Notes: generated by a model from the letters alone, not told the origin. A stretch of DNA of 64,000 nt from Dyadobacter sp. UC 10 (GCF_008369915.1 NZ_VSRN01000001.1:2848501-2912500); one strand, 5' to 3'. Counted from the first letter of the stretch, positions 31,718 to 41,092 are shown. Made by a program: numbers and translations.

Positions 31718-33109
31718 TTATTGTTGATTTTCAAGAATATGTGAGGCCAACGCCTTCATATCCAGCTCTCCAAATGTGCCTGAACTCATCAGGAGCAGGT
31801 TGCTGTCTTTCCATCTCAAAGATCTCAGAAAGCTATTCAGTTCAGCCCAGTTGGTGAATATTTTTAAATCATCTCTTTTGAATGCGGTCCTGATATCTTC
31901 CTCCGAAATGGGTTCCAACTTTTTATGTTCAAGCGTCAGCGGATTATAGTAAACGATCGCAATATCAGCCGCTGCCAGTTTCCTGCGGTATTGTTTCAAA
32001 AAATCTTTGTTCAGACTACTGAAAGTATGCAGCTCGGCACACGCCACAAGTTGACGGTCAGGATATTGCTGTTTTAAGGCGGCGGTTGTAGCTTCAACCT
32101 TCGAAGGAGCGTGCGCGAAGTCCCGGTAAATGCTTACAGAATCATTGCTGCCCAGCAGTTCAAGCCTTTTAGAGGCGCCTTTGAATGTTTGAATGGCCTG
32201 GTAAAATTCCTCATCGGTAATGCCCAGCCTTTCACATACAGCGTAAGCACCACTGATATTCTTCATATTATGGTTTCCAAAAACAAGAACGGGTATCTCG
32301 CCCTGCTCTGCTGTCAATAGGATCGTCTTACCATTCTCAATCTTGTTGGGATGTACGTTATACGGGATAATAGCTACATCCGGGCGCTCCTTCTGGCCGA
32401 TTACCGCCAGCATGTCGTCTGTTTCATCAAAAATGATAGCGCCTGCTTTCGGCAATGAATCCGCGAGCAGTTCAAATTGCTTCACATAAGACTCCCAGGT
32501 AGGAAAAACATTGAAATGATCCCACGCAATGCCGCTGATCAATGCGATATGCGGCTGATAATGCATGAATTTGGGTGTGTGATCAATGGGCGAGGTGAAA
32601 TATTCGTCGCCTTCAATGATGATCACCGGCGCATTTTCCGAGAGCTTTACCATATTGTCGAAGCCTTCTATCTGAGCGCCGACCAGGTAATTGAAAATCC
32701 GGTTATGGTATTTCAGAACGTGCAGGATCATAGAAGTTGTCGTGGTTTTTCCGTGACTTCCGGCTATGACGACGCGCTGTTTGCTTTGGCTTTTCTCAAA
32801 AATATACTCAGGATAAGAATATACTTTAATTCCCAGTTCCCTTGCTTTCGCCAGTTCAGGATTGTCCTGACGGGCATGCATACCGAGAATAACGGCTTCG
32901 AGCTCGCCGGTTATTTTTTCAGGGAACCAGCCTGTGACTGCCGGTAGCAAGTCGTATTGAGCTAGCCGGCTTGCCGAAGGTTCGTATATCTCATCGTCCG
33001 ATCCGGTAACGATATATCCTTTTAAATGCAGCTCGATCGCAAGGTTATGCATGACGCTGCCGCCTATCGAGATGAAATGTATTTTAGACAAAGACGGATT
33101 TGAACTCAT
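31718..33109 (-). CDS. mpl: UDP-N-acetylmuramate:L-Ala-gamma-D-Glu-meso-DAP ligase
   Basis: Reattaches recycled murein tripeptide to UDP-MurNAc, in the cytoplasm. 463 residues of Mur-ligase fold: the N-terminal Rossmann part (FISIGGSVMHNLAIELHLKG), ATP loop GSHGKTTTT at 117-125, the metal/ATP segments IIEGDEYFTS and ALISGIAWDHFNVFPT, and the C-terminal YRDFAHAPSKVEATTAAL. GGSVMHNLAI in place of the MurC-like G-I-G-G-x-G-M loop fits Mpl. It heads the mpl-LOG-ompA transcript. The upstream sequence has a TAACTTTC box close to the -7 consensus. Confidence 0.96.
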   Translation of the reverse strand: MSSNPSLSKIHFISIGGSVMHNLAIELHLKGYIVTGSDDEIYEPSASRLAQYDLLPAVTGWFPEKITGELEAVILGMHARQDNPELAKARELGIKVYSYPEYIFEKSQSKQRVVIAGSHGKTTTTSMILHVLKYHNRIFNYLVGAQIEGFDNMVKLSENAPVIIIEGDEYFTSPIDHTPKFMHYQPHIALISGIAWDHFNVFPTWESYVKQFELLADSLPKAGAIIFDETDDMLAVIGQKERPDVAIIPYNVHPNKIENGKTILLTAEQGEIPVLVFGNHNMKNISGAYAVCERLGITDEEFYQAIQTFKGASKRLELLGSNDSVSIYRDFAHAPSKVEATTAALKQQYPDRQLVACAELHTFSSLNKDFLKQYRRKLAAADIAIVYYNPLTLEHKKLEPISEEDIRTAFKRDDLKIFTNWAELNSFLRSLRWKDSNLLLMSSGTFGELDMKALASHILENQQ

Positions 33110-33197
33110 TGAATAGGAAAAACTGATTCTGTGCGAAAGTTAGCAAGAATTGATCTTTGAGCCAATAACGTTTTAGACCGCCGGAAGGCCCCGTGGT

Positions 33198-33245
33198 GCT
33201 CAACGTGACAGCGCGGCCAAAACGTACCACCCTGTCACGTTGAGC
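33198..33245. repeat. REP-like inverted repeat with CGTTGAGC core
   Basis: GCTCAACGTGACAG (33198-33211) and CTGTCACGTTGAGC (33232-33245) are perfect 14-bp inverted copies with a 20-base spacer. The word CTGTCACGTTGAGC followed by an AAATCGAAACG stretch resembles the GTCA..TGAGC..GTCGAAA repeats scattered between genes in many Bacteroidota genomes. It lies between ettA and mpl and may act as a terminator. Confidence 0.65.
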
Positions 33246-33257
33246 AAAATCGAAACG

Positions 33258-34925
33258 CTATGCTAGTTTTTTGTATTTGATCCGCTTTGGCGTTGCTTCG
33301 GTTCCAAGTCTTTTACGTCGGTTTTCTTCATATTCGGAGAAGTTACCTTCAAACCAGTAAACCTGGGAATCACCCTCAAATGCTAGAATATGGGTGGCAA
33401 CACGGTCTAAAAACCACCGGTCGTGGGAAATGATCACCGCACAGCCGGCAAAGTTTTCCAATCCTTCTTCCAAAGCACGCAATGTGTTAACATCCAAGTC
33501 GTTGGTAGGTTCATCGAGCAGCAGTAAGTTACCGCCTTCTTTGAGCGTCATCGCCAGATGCACCCGGTTTCTTTCTCCGCCTGAGAGATTACCCACCTTC
33601 TTTTCCTGGTCGCCGCCACCGAAATTAAACCGGCTCACGTAAGCCCGCGCATTCGATTGTTTGCCGCCGATCATAATCCAGTCATTGCCGTCCGCAATAC
33701 TTTGATATACAGTCTTGTTTGCATCCAGATTGTCGTGCTCCTGGTCCACATAGGCCAGCTCGACGGTTTCTCCCACATCAAAATGGCCGGTTAACGGTTT
33801 AAGTTGTCCGGTAATCAGTTTAAATAGGGTCGTTTTCCCAGCACCGTTTGGCCCGATAATCCCGACAATACCATTCGGGGGCAATGCGAAGTTGAGGTTT
33901 TCGTAAAGCAACCTGTCGCCAAAACCCATCGACACATTGTGTGCTTCGATAACCTTGTTACCCAATCTCGGCCCGGCAGGAATGAAGATCTCCAGTTTTT
34001 CTTCTTTCTCCCTTCCTTCCTCTCCGAGCAATCTTTCGTATGCACCTAAACGTGCCTTCGATTTAGCCTGGCGGCCTTTGGCGCCCATTCTCACCCATTC
34101 CAGCTCACGCTGTAAAGTTTTCTGGCGTTTTGATTCTGTTTTCTCTTCTTTTTTCAAACGTTCCTGCTTCTGTTCCAGCCAGGAAGAGTAGTTCCCTTTC
34201 CAGGGAATACCCTCGCCGCGATCCAGTTCCAGGATCCAGCCAGCCACATTGTCGAGGAAATAGCGGTCGTGGGTAACTGCTATAACGGTTCCTTTATATT
34301 GCCTTAAATGCTCTTCCAGCCAAAGTACCGATTCTGCATCAAGGTGGTTGGTAGGTTCATCGAGTAGTAGTACGTCTGGCTGGCGGAGGAGCAGGCGGCA
34401 CAATGCTACTCTGCGTTTTTCACCTCCGGAAAGCGTGGAAACCAACGTGTCGGAAGGCGCACAGCGCAGCGCGTCCATGGCAATTTCCAGACGGTTATCC
34501 AGGTTCCAGGCATCGGCGGCGTCGAGTTTTTCCTGTACTTCCCCTTGTCTTTCAAGTAGTTTGTCAAAATCGGCATCTTCCTCACCGAAAGCTTCATTGA
34601 TCTGGTCAAACTCTTTCAAAAGGTTGACGATCTCCTGAACACCTTCTTCTACTACTTCTCTTACCGTTTTGGATGGATCCAGTTTGGGCTCTTGTTCGAG
34701 CATTCCAACCGAGTAACCGGGCGAGAACACAACGTCGCCCTGGATGTCCTTATCGATTCCGGCGATCACGCGCAGCAAGGTTGATTTTCCTGAACCATTT
34801 AATCCAAGAACCCCGATTTTTGCACCATAAAAAAAGGATAAATAGATATTTTTGATAATATGCCGGTTGGGAGGAATGATTTTGTTGACTCCCGACATTG
34901 AGAAAATAATGGTTTCGTTACTCAT
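33258..34925 (-). CDS. ettA: Energy-dependent translational throttle protein (ABC-F)
   Basis: 555 residues from the ATG at 34925, the same length as the well-known EttA; the longer frame to 35012 runs into the divergent promoter region. Two ABC ATPase domains: Walker A LGLNGSGKST and IGPNGAGKTT, signatures TLSGGEKRR and LSGGERNR, and Walker B LLLDEPTNHLD and LLLDEPTNDLD. Between them lie the arm and the linker rich in Lys/Glu (RLKKEEKTESKRQKTLQREL). EttA binds the ribosomal E site and gates entry to elongation when ATP is low. There is no membrane domain. Divergent from the DUF349 gene. Confidence 0.96.
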   Translation of the reverse strand: MSNETIIFSMSGVNKIIPPNRHIIKNIYLSFFYGAKIGVLGLNGSGKSTLLRVIAGIDKDIQGDVVFSPGYSVGMLEQEPKLDPSKTVREVVEEGVQEIVNLLKEFDQINEAFGEEDADFDKLLERQGEVQEKLDAADAWNLDNRLEIAMDALRCAPSDTLVSTLSGGEKRRVALCRLLLRQPDVLLLDEPTNHLDAESVLWLEEHLRQYKGTVIAVTHDRYFLDNVAGWILELDRGEGIPWKGNYSSWLEQKQERLKKEEKTESKRQKTLQRELEWVRMGAKGRQAKSKARLGAYERLLGEEGREKEEKLEIFIPAGPRLGNKVIEAHNVSMGFGDRLLYENLNFALPPNGIVGIIGPNGAGKTTLFKLITGQLKPLTGHFDVGETVELAYVDQEHDNLDANKTVYQSIADGNDWIMIGGKQSNARAYVSRFNFGGGDQEKKVGNLSGGERNRVHLAMTLKEGGNLLLLDEPTNDLDVNTLRALEEGLENFAGCAVIISHDRWFLDRVATHILAFEGDSQVYWFEGNFSEYEENRRKRLGTEATPKRIKYKKLA

Positions 34926-34996
34926 TTTTTGTTTAATTTGTGCGTAACAAATATCGTTATATATCCCTACACTTAGCAGATAAAAAAATTGAAAGA

Positions 34997-36277
34997 ATGG
35001 AAAATGCCACATTGAATGATGAATACGGCTATGTTAAAGACAGCAAAGTATTTTTAAAGGGGTACCTGGATTTCCCCGACCGGCAAATTGGAGAAGTAAA
35101 AAGGACGGAGCAGGAAGCAATTGATTATTTTAAAAATCGATTCAATATCGTCCTGAACAAAGTCGAGCAATTGGAACAGGAAATTGATGAGGCGCTGAAC
35201 AAAGGCTCTTATCTGACCAAGCTGATCCAGCTGCAACGTAAGCTTAAAGGTTTTGATGCACTGGGGGATTTTGTCCCGCTGCTGCAACGACTGGAAGAGA
35301 AAGAAGAGTATTTGAAGGGTTTGATCGAAGTTAATCAGCTCAAAAATCTTGAAATAAAACGCGCACTGATTGAAGATGTAAAAGTGGCTGCTGCGATTGA
35401 AGATTACGCTGCCGCTACGGATCAGATTCAGGAGATCAAAGCAAAATGGATCCGTACCGGTCCTGTTGAAAAGGAGTATCAGGAAGAAGTAGAAAATACT
35501 TTCCAGCAAATCCTGGACGATTTCTTCCAGCGCCGCCGCGATTACTTCGACGAGCAGAACAAGATCAACCAGCACCGGATAGAGGAGTACGAAAAACTCA
35601 TCAAGATTACCAAAACACTAAGCTACTCGCGTGATTTGGACGATGCTTACGCAAAGGCGAGAGACGTACGCAATGCCTGGAACAACATCGGAGAAGTGCC
35701 GCCAAAGCGTTTTTTCAAGGTAAATAAAGCTTACAGGCACTTTTTGAAATTGTTTTACGACAAATACAACCTGGCTAAAGGGATTGAGCCAAAAGTACGT
35801 GTCGACCCAAGAATTGTTGAACAACAGAAATTACTGGCCCAGGCTGAAACGCTGCTTAGAAGCCAGGATATCGTAGAGGCTTCCCAGGAGGCCAAGGTTT
35901 TACTCAGTAAATGGAAGGAGATCAAAATACCTTTCAAAATGGCTGACAAAGAGCTTGCCGAACGTTTCAGAATGGTGTGCGATAAAATATTTGAACTAAG
36001 CTATCTGGCCCGGGTGATCAGCAGAAAGTATCCTGCATTTGAACTGAAAAGCCAGGAAGAACAGCTAAGGACCAAATACCGCGAGCTGGAATGGCTTGCG
36101 AAACGCGAAAAAAGCGATCTTGAATTTGCAATCCTTGAATTCGACCGCACGGCTACCGGCGATCCCGAGCTGGACAAGCAGGCAGCCGGCCGTATCAATA
36201 TTCAAAAACGGAAAGTGCAGATGAAAGAACGCATTCTAGCTGAATTTGACAGAAAGCTGAAAACGATTACCGGGTGA
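34997..36277 (+). CDS. DUF349-repeat protein
   Basis: 426 residues from the ATG at 34997 (MENATLNDEYGYV), the family-like start. Nearly all helical and highly charged, with repeated DUF349 units: IKAKWIRTGPVEKEYQEEVE, VRNAWNNIGEVPPKRFFKVN and LLSKWKEIKIPFKMADKELA each show the W-x2-IG/I-P pattern. The function of the family is not established in Bacteroidota; in other bacteria DUF349 proteins have been tied to cell wall or nucleic-acid stress. Its stop codon is the end of the first of three 14-base tandem repeats that lead into the convergent lacI-type gene. Confidence 0.88.
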   Translation: MENATLNDEYGYVKDSKVFLKGYLDFPDRQIGEVKRTEQEAIDYFKNRFNIVLNKVEQLEQEIDEALNKGSYLTKLIQLQRKLKGFDALGDFVPLLQRLEEKEEYLKGLIEVNQLKNLEIKRALIEDVKVAAAIEDYAAATDQIQEIKAKWIRTGPVEKEYQEEVENTFQQILDDFFQRRRDYFDEQNKINQHRIEEYEKLIKITKTLSYSRDLDDAYAKARDVRNAWNNIGEVPPKRFFKVNKAYRHFLKLFYDKYNLAKGIEPKVRVDPRIVEQQKLLAQAETLLRSQDIVEASQEAKVLLSKWKEIKIPFKMADKELAERFRMVCDKIFELSYLARVISRKYPAFELKSQEEQLRTKYRELEWLAKREKSDLEFAILEFDRTATGDPELDKQAAGRINIQKRKVQMKERILAEFDRKLKTITG

Positions 36278-36305
36278 CGATTACCGGGTGACGATCACCG
36301 GGTGA
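36264..36305. repeat. Three tandem 14-base copies at the DUF349/LacI junction
   Basis: CGATTACCGGGTGA occurs at 36264-36277 and 36278-36291, and CGATCACCGGGTGA at 36292-36305. Copy 1 codes the last residues TITG and the stop of the DUF349 gene, and copy 3 ends exactly where the convergent regulator's stop codon begins. Confidence 0.9.
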
Positions 36306-37325
36306 TCATTTCATAGAAGATTTATTGATTACCAAATTAGAAGGTAATACCCTGGTCTCAAATTCGGCCGGGGTATTTTTGCTTTCTATCAAATCCAAAA
36401 GCAGGGAAGTAGCCTGCTGGCCCATTTCAAAGGAAGGCTGTGTAATGGAGCTCACCGGCGGGTCGAGCAGCGACGACATGGCCAGGTCGCAAAAACCTAC
36501 CACTGCCACGTCGTCTGGCATGCGGTAGCCGAGTTGTCGCAAAGCCCAGTGTATGCCCATCGTAATCCTGTCACTGGCGCCGAAGATTGCGTCGGGCCGC
36601 TCTCGCAGCGCCATGAGCTGGTAGGTACGCTCGGTACCGCCTGCCTGGGTGATTTCGCTGTGCAGAACCCACTCTTCCTGAAACTTGATATCGTATTTTC
36701 GGAGTGCGTCTTTATAACCTTCCAGCCTGAAGCGCGTAATAGAAACAGGCTTGGGCCCGGCAATGTGCGCAATGCGTCTGCAACCACGGTTGATAAGGTG
36801 CTCGGTTGCTTCAAATGCGCCTTTATAATCATCTACCCGGACTTTGTGTGTTTGCATTGCTTCACTGACACGGTCAAAGAATACCACCGGAATACCTTGC
36901 TCCTGCAATGACACAAAATGTTCTATGTTTTCCGACTGGCTTGAAATAGCCACCACCAGGCCGTCGACCCGCCTGGAAGCAATATGTCTGGAAGCAGAAC
37001 GCTCTCTCTCCAGTAGCTCGTGGCTCTGATAGATCATCGTGTGGTAACCGCGGCTGTAAGCAATATCTTCAACGCCTCCTATTGCCGACGAGTAAAAGCG
37101 GTTTGCAATATCAGGCACAATTACTCCGATCGTTTGTGTCCGGTTTTTGAGCAGGCTGATTGCGATCGGATTCGGATAATAGTTGAGCTGCTCGGCCAGA
37201 TCGATCACCTTCCGTTTGGTTTCCTCACTGATCTCACTGCTATCACGGAGGGCACGTGAAACGGTAGACTTCGAAATATCGAGCTGCCGGGCTATTTCTT
37301 TAATGGTTATAGAAACTTTTTTCAT
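36306..37325 (-). CDS. LacI-family transcriptional regulator, probable hexuronate regulator
   Basis: 339 residues: the N-terminal helix-turn-helix ITIKEIARQLDISKSTVSRALRD (about 4-26) with hinge helix region NYYPNPIAISLLKNRT, then a periplasmic-binding-protein-like effector domain (QTIGVIVPDIANRFYSSAIG to the end). It sits at the head of the uronate catabolic cluster and its promoter region carries a palindrome typical of LacI-family operators, so it probably represses itself and the uxu/kdg genes until a uronate or KDG binds. The effector is inferred from context only. Confidence 0.92.
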   Translation of the reverse strand: MKKVSITIKEIARQLDISKSTVSRALRDSSEISEETKRKVIDLAEQLNYYPNPIAISLLKNRTQTIGVIVPDIANRFYSSAIGGVEDIAYSRGYHTMIYQSHELLERERSASRHIASRRVDGLVVAISSQSENIEHFVSLQEQGIPVVFFDRVSEAMQTHKVRVDDYKGAFEATEHLINRGCRRIAHIAGPKPVSITRFRLEGYKDALRKYDIKFQEEWVLHSEITQAGGTERTYQLMALRERPDAIFGASDRITMGIHWALRQLGYRMPDDVAVVGFCDLAMSSLLDPPVSSITQPSFEMGQQATSLLLDLIESKNTPAEFETRVLPSNLVINKSSMK

Positions 37326-37448
37326 CAGGGATATGGGAATAATGCAATCTTACTATAAATCCTAAGAAATGCACCACAATGCATCAAAGTGAGAATGTTG
37401 CACAAATTACTAGCTAATCATTCAAGTTCCGGGAAAAATTGCGCTAAC

Positions 37449-37470
37449 GGGAACGGTTCCGGGAACGGTT
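37449..37470. promoter_or_regulatory. Operator-like repeats (GGGAACGGTT twice)
   Basis: GGGAACGGTT occurs at 37449-37458 and 37461-37470, and 37450-37460 is the 11-base palindrome GGAACGGTTCC. It is placed between the LacI-type gene and the sigma-factor gene, where the regulator could act on both. I did not find the motif before uxuA or kdgK. Confidence 0.5.
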
Positions 37471-37614
37471 GCGTAGATTTGTTGCTTTTTTTCAAGATTT
37501 ATTTTTGTGTATCATTGAATCAATGGTTAAACTAGATTCCATGTTGACGAAGGTCAGCTACCTCACACCACTACTTATCCCGGAAATTTTCTATAACCAA
37601 CTTAGCGTTACTCA

Positions 37615-38226
37615 ATGGAAGCAAAATCGTTTACCTGCACCAGATCCTCTGCCCAATCCCAGAAAAGTTTGTTGGAAAATTTGTTCGGCAAAGTAGTGAC
37701 CAGCGGGGATTACAACGCATTTCGCGAATTATTCAACCATCACTACCGGTCACTTTGCAACTATGCAATGCGTGTAGTGGTAACCCGGGAGATTGCGGAA
37801 GAGGTTGTTTCTGATGTTTTTGTAAAACTTTGGAAAAACCGCGAGCAGATCGAAGTGCATACTTCCTTTCAGGCGTACATTTACAGAGCTGTCCGCAACC
37901 AGGCGCTTGATTATTTGAAACTGCGCATTCATCGCCAGAACGAGCGCGAATCGCTGGAGTCGGTGCAATGGAATATGTCGCACGCGGATCATTTTTCACC
38001 CGCGGAAGAGCTTTCGTTCAATGAGTTTTATGAGCATGTCGAAGATTGCATCCAGGCGTTGCCAAGACAGTGCCAGCTCATTTTCAGACTAAGCCGCGAA
38101 GAAGGATTACGCTATCGCGATATCGCTGAAAAGCTTGCTATATCCGTCAAAACGGTCGAAACCCAAATGAGCCGGGCATTGAAAGTGCTGAGAGAAAGGG
38201 TGCCTGAGCATCGGTTGGTGGCGTGA
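37615..38226 (+). CDS. ECF RNA polymerase sigma factor (Bacteroidota expansion type)
   Basis: 203 residues. Region 2 (about 35-105: FRELFNHHYRSLCNYAMRVV, EIAEEVVSDVFVKLWKNREQ, YIYRAVRNQALDYLK) and region 4 (about 145-195: ALPRQCQLIFRLSREEGLRY, RDIAEKLAISVKTVETQMSR) are complete. This subgroup usually sits beside a FecR anti-sigma factor and a SusC/SusD pair and responds to glycans. Neither is present here, so it is an orphan beside the uronate genes. The ATG 37615 is used; the preceding 150 bases give no better start. It may control the genes that follow, but nothing proves that. Confidence 0.92.
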   Translation: MEAKSFTCTRSSAQSQKSLLENLFGKVVTSGDYNAFRELFNHHYRSLCNYAMRVVVTREIAEEVVSDVFVKLWKNREQIEVHTSFQAYIYRAVRNQALDYLKLRIHRQNERESLESVQWNMSHADHFSPAEELSFNEFYEHVEDCIQALPRQCQLIFRLSREEGLRYRDIAEKLAISVKTVETQMSRALKVLRERVPEHRLVA

Positions 38227-38366
38227 AGCTGTTAGCTTTTGGTTTTTAGCTATTGGCTGGGATCTTGCTGGTAGGTATAATTTGATTTTTGACAACACAT
38301 TTAACATAAAGGCGATTTACGCGTAGCAGAAATAGCTAATGGCTAATAGCTAAATGCTAACAGCAA
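38227..38366. repeat. Inverted arrays of GCTGTTAGC/TTAGC words before uxuA
   Basis: 38227-38260 (GCTGTTAGC, TTTTTAGC, TATTGGC) and 38328-38366 (ATAGCTAATGGC, TAATAGC, AATGCTAACAGC) are inverted versions of each other, about 70 bases apart. The same words make up 829-911. The uxuA promoter presumably lies between or within them. Confidence 0.55.
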
Positions 38367-38384
38367 ATCTCCAACACCTAAACA

Positions 38385-39572
38385 ATGGCATTAGAACAAA
38401 CTTGGCGCTGGTTTGGGCCGAATGATCCTGTTACGTTGCAGGATATTCGCCAGGCAGGCGCAACCGGAATTGTAACTGCTTTACACCACATTCCCAACGG
38501 TCAGGTATGGGAGGTATCCGAAATTATTTCAAGAAAAGAAATGATAGAGGCCGCGGGACTTACCTGGTCGGTGGTTGAAAGTGTGCCCGTACACGAATCG
38601 ATCAAAACCCGCACAGGGGATTTTGAAAAATACATTCTTAATTACCAGCAAAGTCTCCGCAACCTTGGCCAATGCGGGATCGACACTGTTTGCTATAACT
38701 TCATGCCGATCCTCGACTGGACCAGAACAGACCTGGATGCGCCGATGAACGACGGCTCAACAGGCCTGCGTTTCGATGCCGGCCAGTTTGCAGCGTTCGA
38801 TCTTTATCTTTTGAACCGACCAGAAGCGCAAAACCTTTATACGGACGAGCAAAAATCGAAAGCTAAAAAGTGGCTCGACGGAGCATCGGAGGAAGAGGTG
38901 AAGAAATTGGTACGCAATATCATCGCAGGTCTGCCCGGTTCCGAGGAAAGCTTTACCATTGAAGAATTCAGCAAGGTACTCGACACCTATAAGGAAGTCG
39001 GGGACCTTGAATTACGAACGCATTTGTATCAGTTTATTCAGGCAATCGGGCCCGTGGCTGCGGAGGCGGGAGTAAGGCTGGCGATCCACCCGGACGATCC
39101 TCCTTATCCGATATTGGGCCTGCCAAGAGTAGTAAGCACTGAAAACGACGCGCTGATGCTCCTGGAAGCTTACGATCATGAAGCCAACGGAATCTGCTTC
39201 TGCACGGGATCCTATGGTGTGCGCGCTGATAACGATCTGGCCGGCATGGTAGACAGACTTGGAAGCAGGATCCATTTTATCCATTTGCGCGCCACAAAAA
39301 GAGAGCACGACGGAAGCTTTTATGAAGCTGATCACCTCGACGGGGATGTGGATATGTACGCAGTAATGAGAGGATTGGTTTTGGAACAAAAAAGAAGAGA
39401 AAAAGAAGGGAGAACAGATCTGCGAATGCCTTTTCGCCCTGATCACGGACACCGGATGCTGGACGATCTGTCAACCGGCAAGAGGACGAACCCGGGCTAC
39501 ACGGCGATTGGCCGGCTTCGGGGACTTGCGGAATTGCGCGGTCTGGAATATGGGATAGAAAGAAGCCTGTAA
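38385..39572 (+). CDS. uxuA: Mannonate dehydratase
   Basis: Dehydrates D-mannonate to 2-keto-3-deoxygluconate (KDG) in hexuronate breakdown; an Mn/Fe-dependent TIM-barrel enzyme in the cytoplasm. At 395 residues it is of family length, with the signature start [20 protein letters not shown], the substrate segment [39 protein letters not shown] and [11 protein letters not shown], which carry the metal-binding His and Cys residues (the Cys in CFCTGSYG). First gene of uxuA-uxaC, 24 bases before uxaC. Confidence 0.98.
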   Translation: MALEQTWRWFGPNDPVTLQDIRQAGATGIVTALHHIPNGQVWEVSEIISRKEMIEAAGLTWSVVESVPVHESIKTRTGDFEKYILNYQQSLRNLGQCGIDTVCYNFMPILDWTRTDLDAPMNDGSTGLRFDAGQFAAFDLYLLNRPEAQNLYTDEQKSKAKKWLDGASEEEVKKLVRNIIAGLPGSEESFTIEEFSKVLDTYKEVGDLELRTHLYQFIQAIGPVAAEAGVRLAIHPDDPPYPILGLPRVVSTENDALMLLEAYDHEANGICFCTGSYGVRADNDLAGMVDRLGSRIHFIHLRATKREHDGSFYEADHLDGDVDMYAVMRGLVLEQKRREKEGRTDLRMPFRPDHGHRMLDDLSTGKRTNPGYTAIGRLRGLAELRGLEYGIERSL

Positions 39573-39596
39573 ATCGGGAAAAAATACGATAGCAAA

Positions 39597-41021
39597 ATGA
39601 CTACGATCAGCACTGCACAAAAAACCTTCATCGGGGAGGATTTCCTTCTTCGTTCAGAAGCGGCGCGCATCCTTTACCATGATTATGCGAAGGAAATGCC
39701 CATTATCGACTACCACTGTCACTTGCCGCCCGATCAGATCGCAGAGGACAAGCAGTTTGAAAACCTAACGCAGGCGTGGCTTTATGGCGATCATTATAAG
39801 TGGCGTGCAATGCGTGCAAACGGGATCAACGAGCGGTTTTGCACCGGTAATGCGAGTGATTGGGAGAAATTTGAACAGTGGGCAGCGACCGTACCTTACA
39901 CAATGCGCAACCCTTTGTACCACTGGACGCACCTTGAACTGTTGCGCTATTTTGACATTGATATTATCCTCAATAAAGATTCCGCCAGAGAGATTTACGA
40001 CGAATGCTCGGCCAGGCTGAGGCAGCCGGATTTTTCGGTTAAAAGCTTATTGAACAAAATGAATGTGAAGGTGATCTGCACAACAGATGATCCGATAGAT
40101 TCGCTGGAATACCATCGTCTGATTGAGCAGAGTGGCTTTAATATCAAGGTATTACCCACTTTTCGTCCGGATAAGTCGATGCTGTTGATTGATTTGCCAG
40201 AAGAGTTTAAACATTATCTTTCAAAACTTGCAGCTGCTTCGGGCAAAGCGAATATTTCGAACTATCAGGAGCTGCTGGATGCATTACAAAATCGCCACGA
40301 TTTTTTTGCGTCGATGGGCGGCAAATTGTCAGATCATGGTTTGGAGCATATATATGCATCATTTGATGAAGAAGCGGCAAAACAGGCTTTTGAGATTACG
40401 ATAAATGGCCAGCTGGCGAGTGAAGAACAGCGTACGGCATTCAAGTCGATGCTATTATTTGATCTTGCTAAAATGGACCATGCGAAATCATGGACGCAGC
40501 AATTTCATCTGGGTGCATTGAGAAACAACAATGAAAGAATGCTGCGAGAGCTGGGACCTGATACCGGCTGGGATTCGATCGGCGATTATAGCCAGGCACA
40601 GGCACTTTCAAAATTCCTGAATAAGCTGGATTCGACGGATCAGCTCGCGAAAACGATCCTGTATAATCTTAATCCGGGAGATAATGAAGTGCTGGCCACG
40701 ATGACAGGAAATTATAACGACGGAACAATAGCAGGCAAAATGCAGTTCGGCTCGGGCTGGTGGTTTCTGGACCAGAAGGATGGTATGGAGCGCCAGATGA
40801 ATGCACTTTCAAATATGGGCTTACTAAGCCGTTTCGTCGGAATGCTGACCGATTCACGCAGTTTTCTGTCCTATCCGAGACATGAATATTTCAGACGGAT
40901 TTTGTGTAACCTGATCGGGAATGATGTTGAAAACGCCGAACTGCCGAACGATATGCCCTGGCTTGGCAAAATGGTTGCCGATATTTCTTACCACAATGCG
41001 AGCAGATATTTCGGTTTTTGA
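39597..41021 (+). CDS. uxaC: Glucuronate isomerase
   Basis: Isomerises D-glucuronate to D-fructuronate and D-galacturonate to D-tagaturonate. 474 residues. Metal-dependent amidohydrolase-like barrel with MPIIDYHCHLPPDQIAED near the N-terminus (the DYHCHL pair of His), CTTDDPIDSLEYH in the middle, and FHLGALRNNNERMLRELGPDTG plus ATMTGNYNDGTIAGKMQFGSGWWF later. Directly follows uxuA and precedes a terminator hairpin (41049-41080), so the two genes form one unit. Length and motif order are as expected. Confidence 0.98.
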   Translation: MTTISTAQKTFIGEDFLLRSEAARILYHDYAKEMPIIDYHCHLPPDQIAEDKQFENLTQAWLYGDHYKWRAMRANGINERFCTGNASDWEKFEQWAATVPYTMRNPLYHWTHLELLRYFDIDIILNKDSAREIYDECSARLRQPDFSVKSLLNKMNVKVICTTDDPIDSLEYHRLIEQSGFNIKVLPTFRPDKSMLLIDLPEEFKHYLSKLAAASGKANISNYQELLDALQNRHDFFASMGGKLSDHGLEHIYASFDEEAAKQAFEITINGQLASEEQRTAFKSMLLFDLAKMDHAKSWTQQFHLGALRNNNERMLRELGPDTGWDSIGDYSQAQALSKFLNKLDSTDQLAKTILYNLNPGDNEVLATMTGNYNDGTIAGKMQFGSGWWFLDQKDGMERQMNALSNMGLLSRFVGMLTDSRSFLSYPRHEYFRRILCNLIGNDVENAELPNDMPWLGKMVADISYHNASRYFGF

Positions 41022-41048
41022 AAAACCACTTTTATAAAAAAGTAAATG

Positions 41049-41080
41049 AATAGCCCAGACATATTGTTGTGGGCTATTTT
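41049..41080 (+). terminator. Intrinsic terminator after uxaC
   Basis: AATAGCCCA (41049-41057) pairs with TGGGCTATT (41070-41078), followed by Ts. It separates uxuA-uxaC from kdgK-kdgA. Confidence 0.8.
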
Positions 41081-41092
41081 GATGTTTAATGT

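Noticed and set aside
36264..36305. Tandem repeats as a possible CRISPR fragment
   Set aside because: The copies are directly adjacent without spacers and are only 14 bases long; no cas genes.
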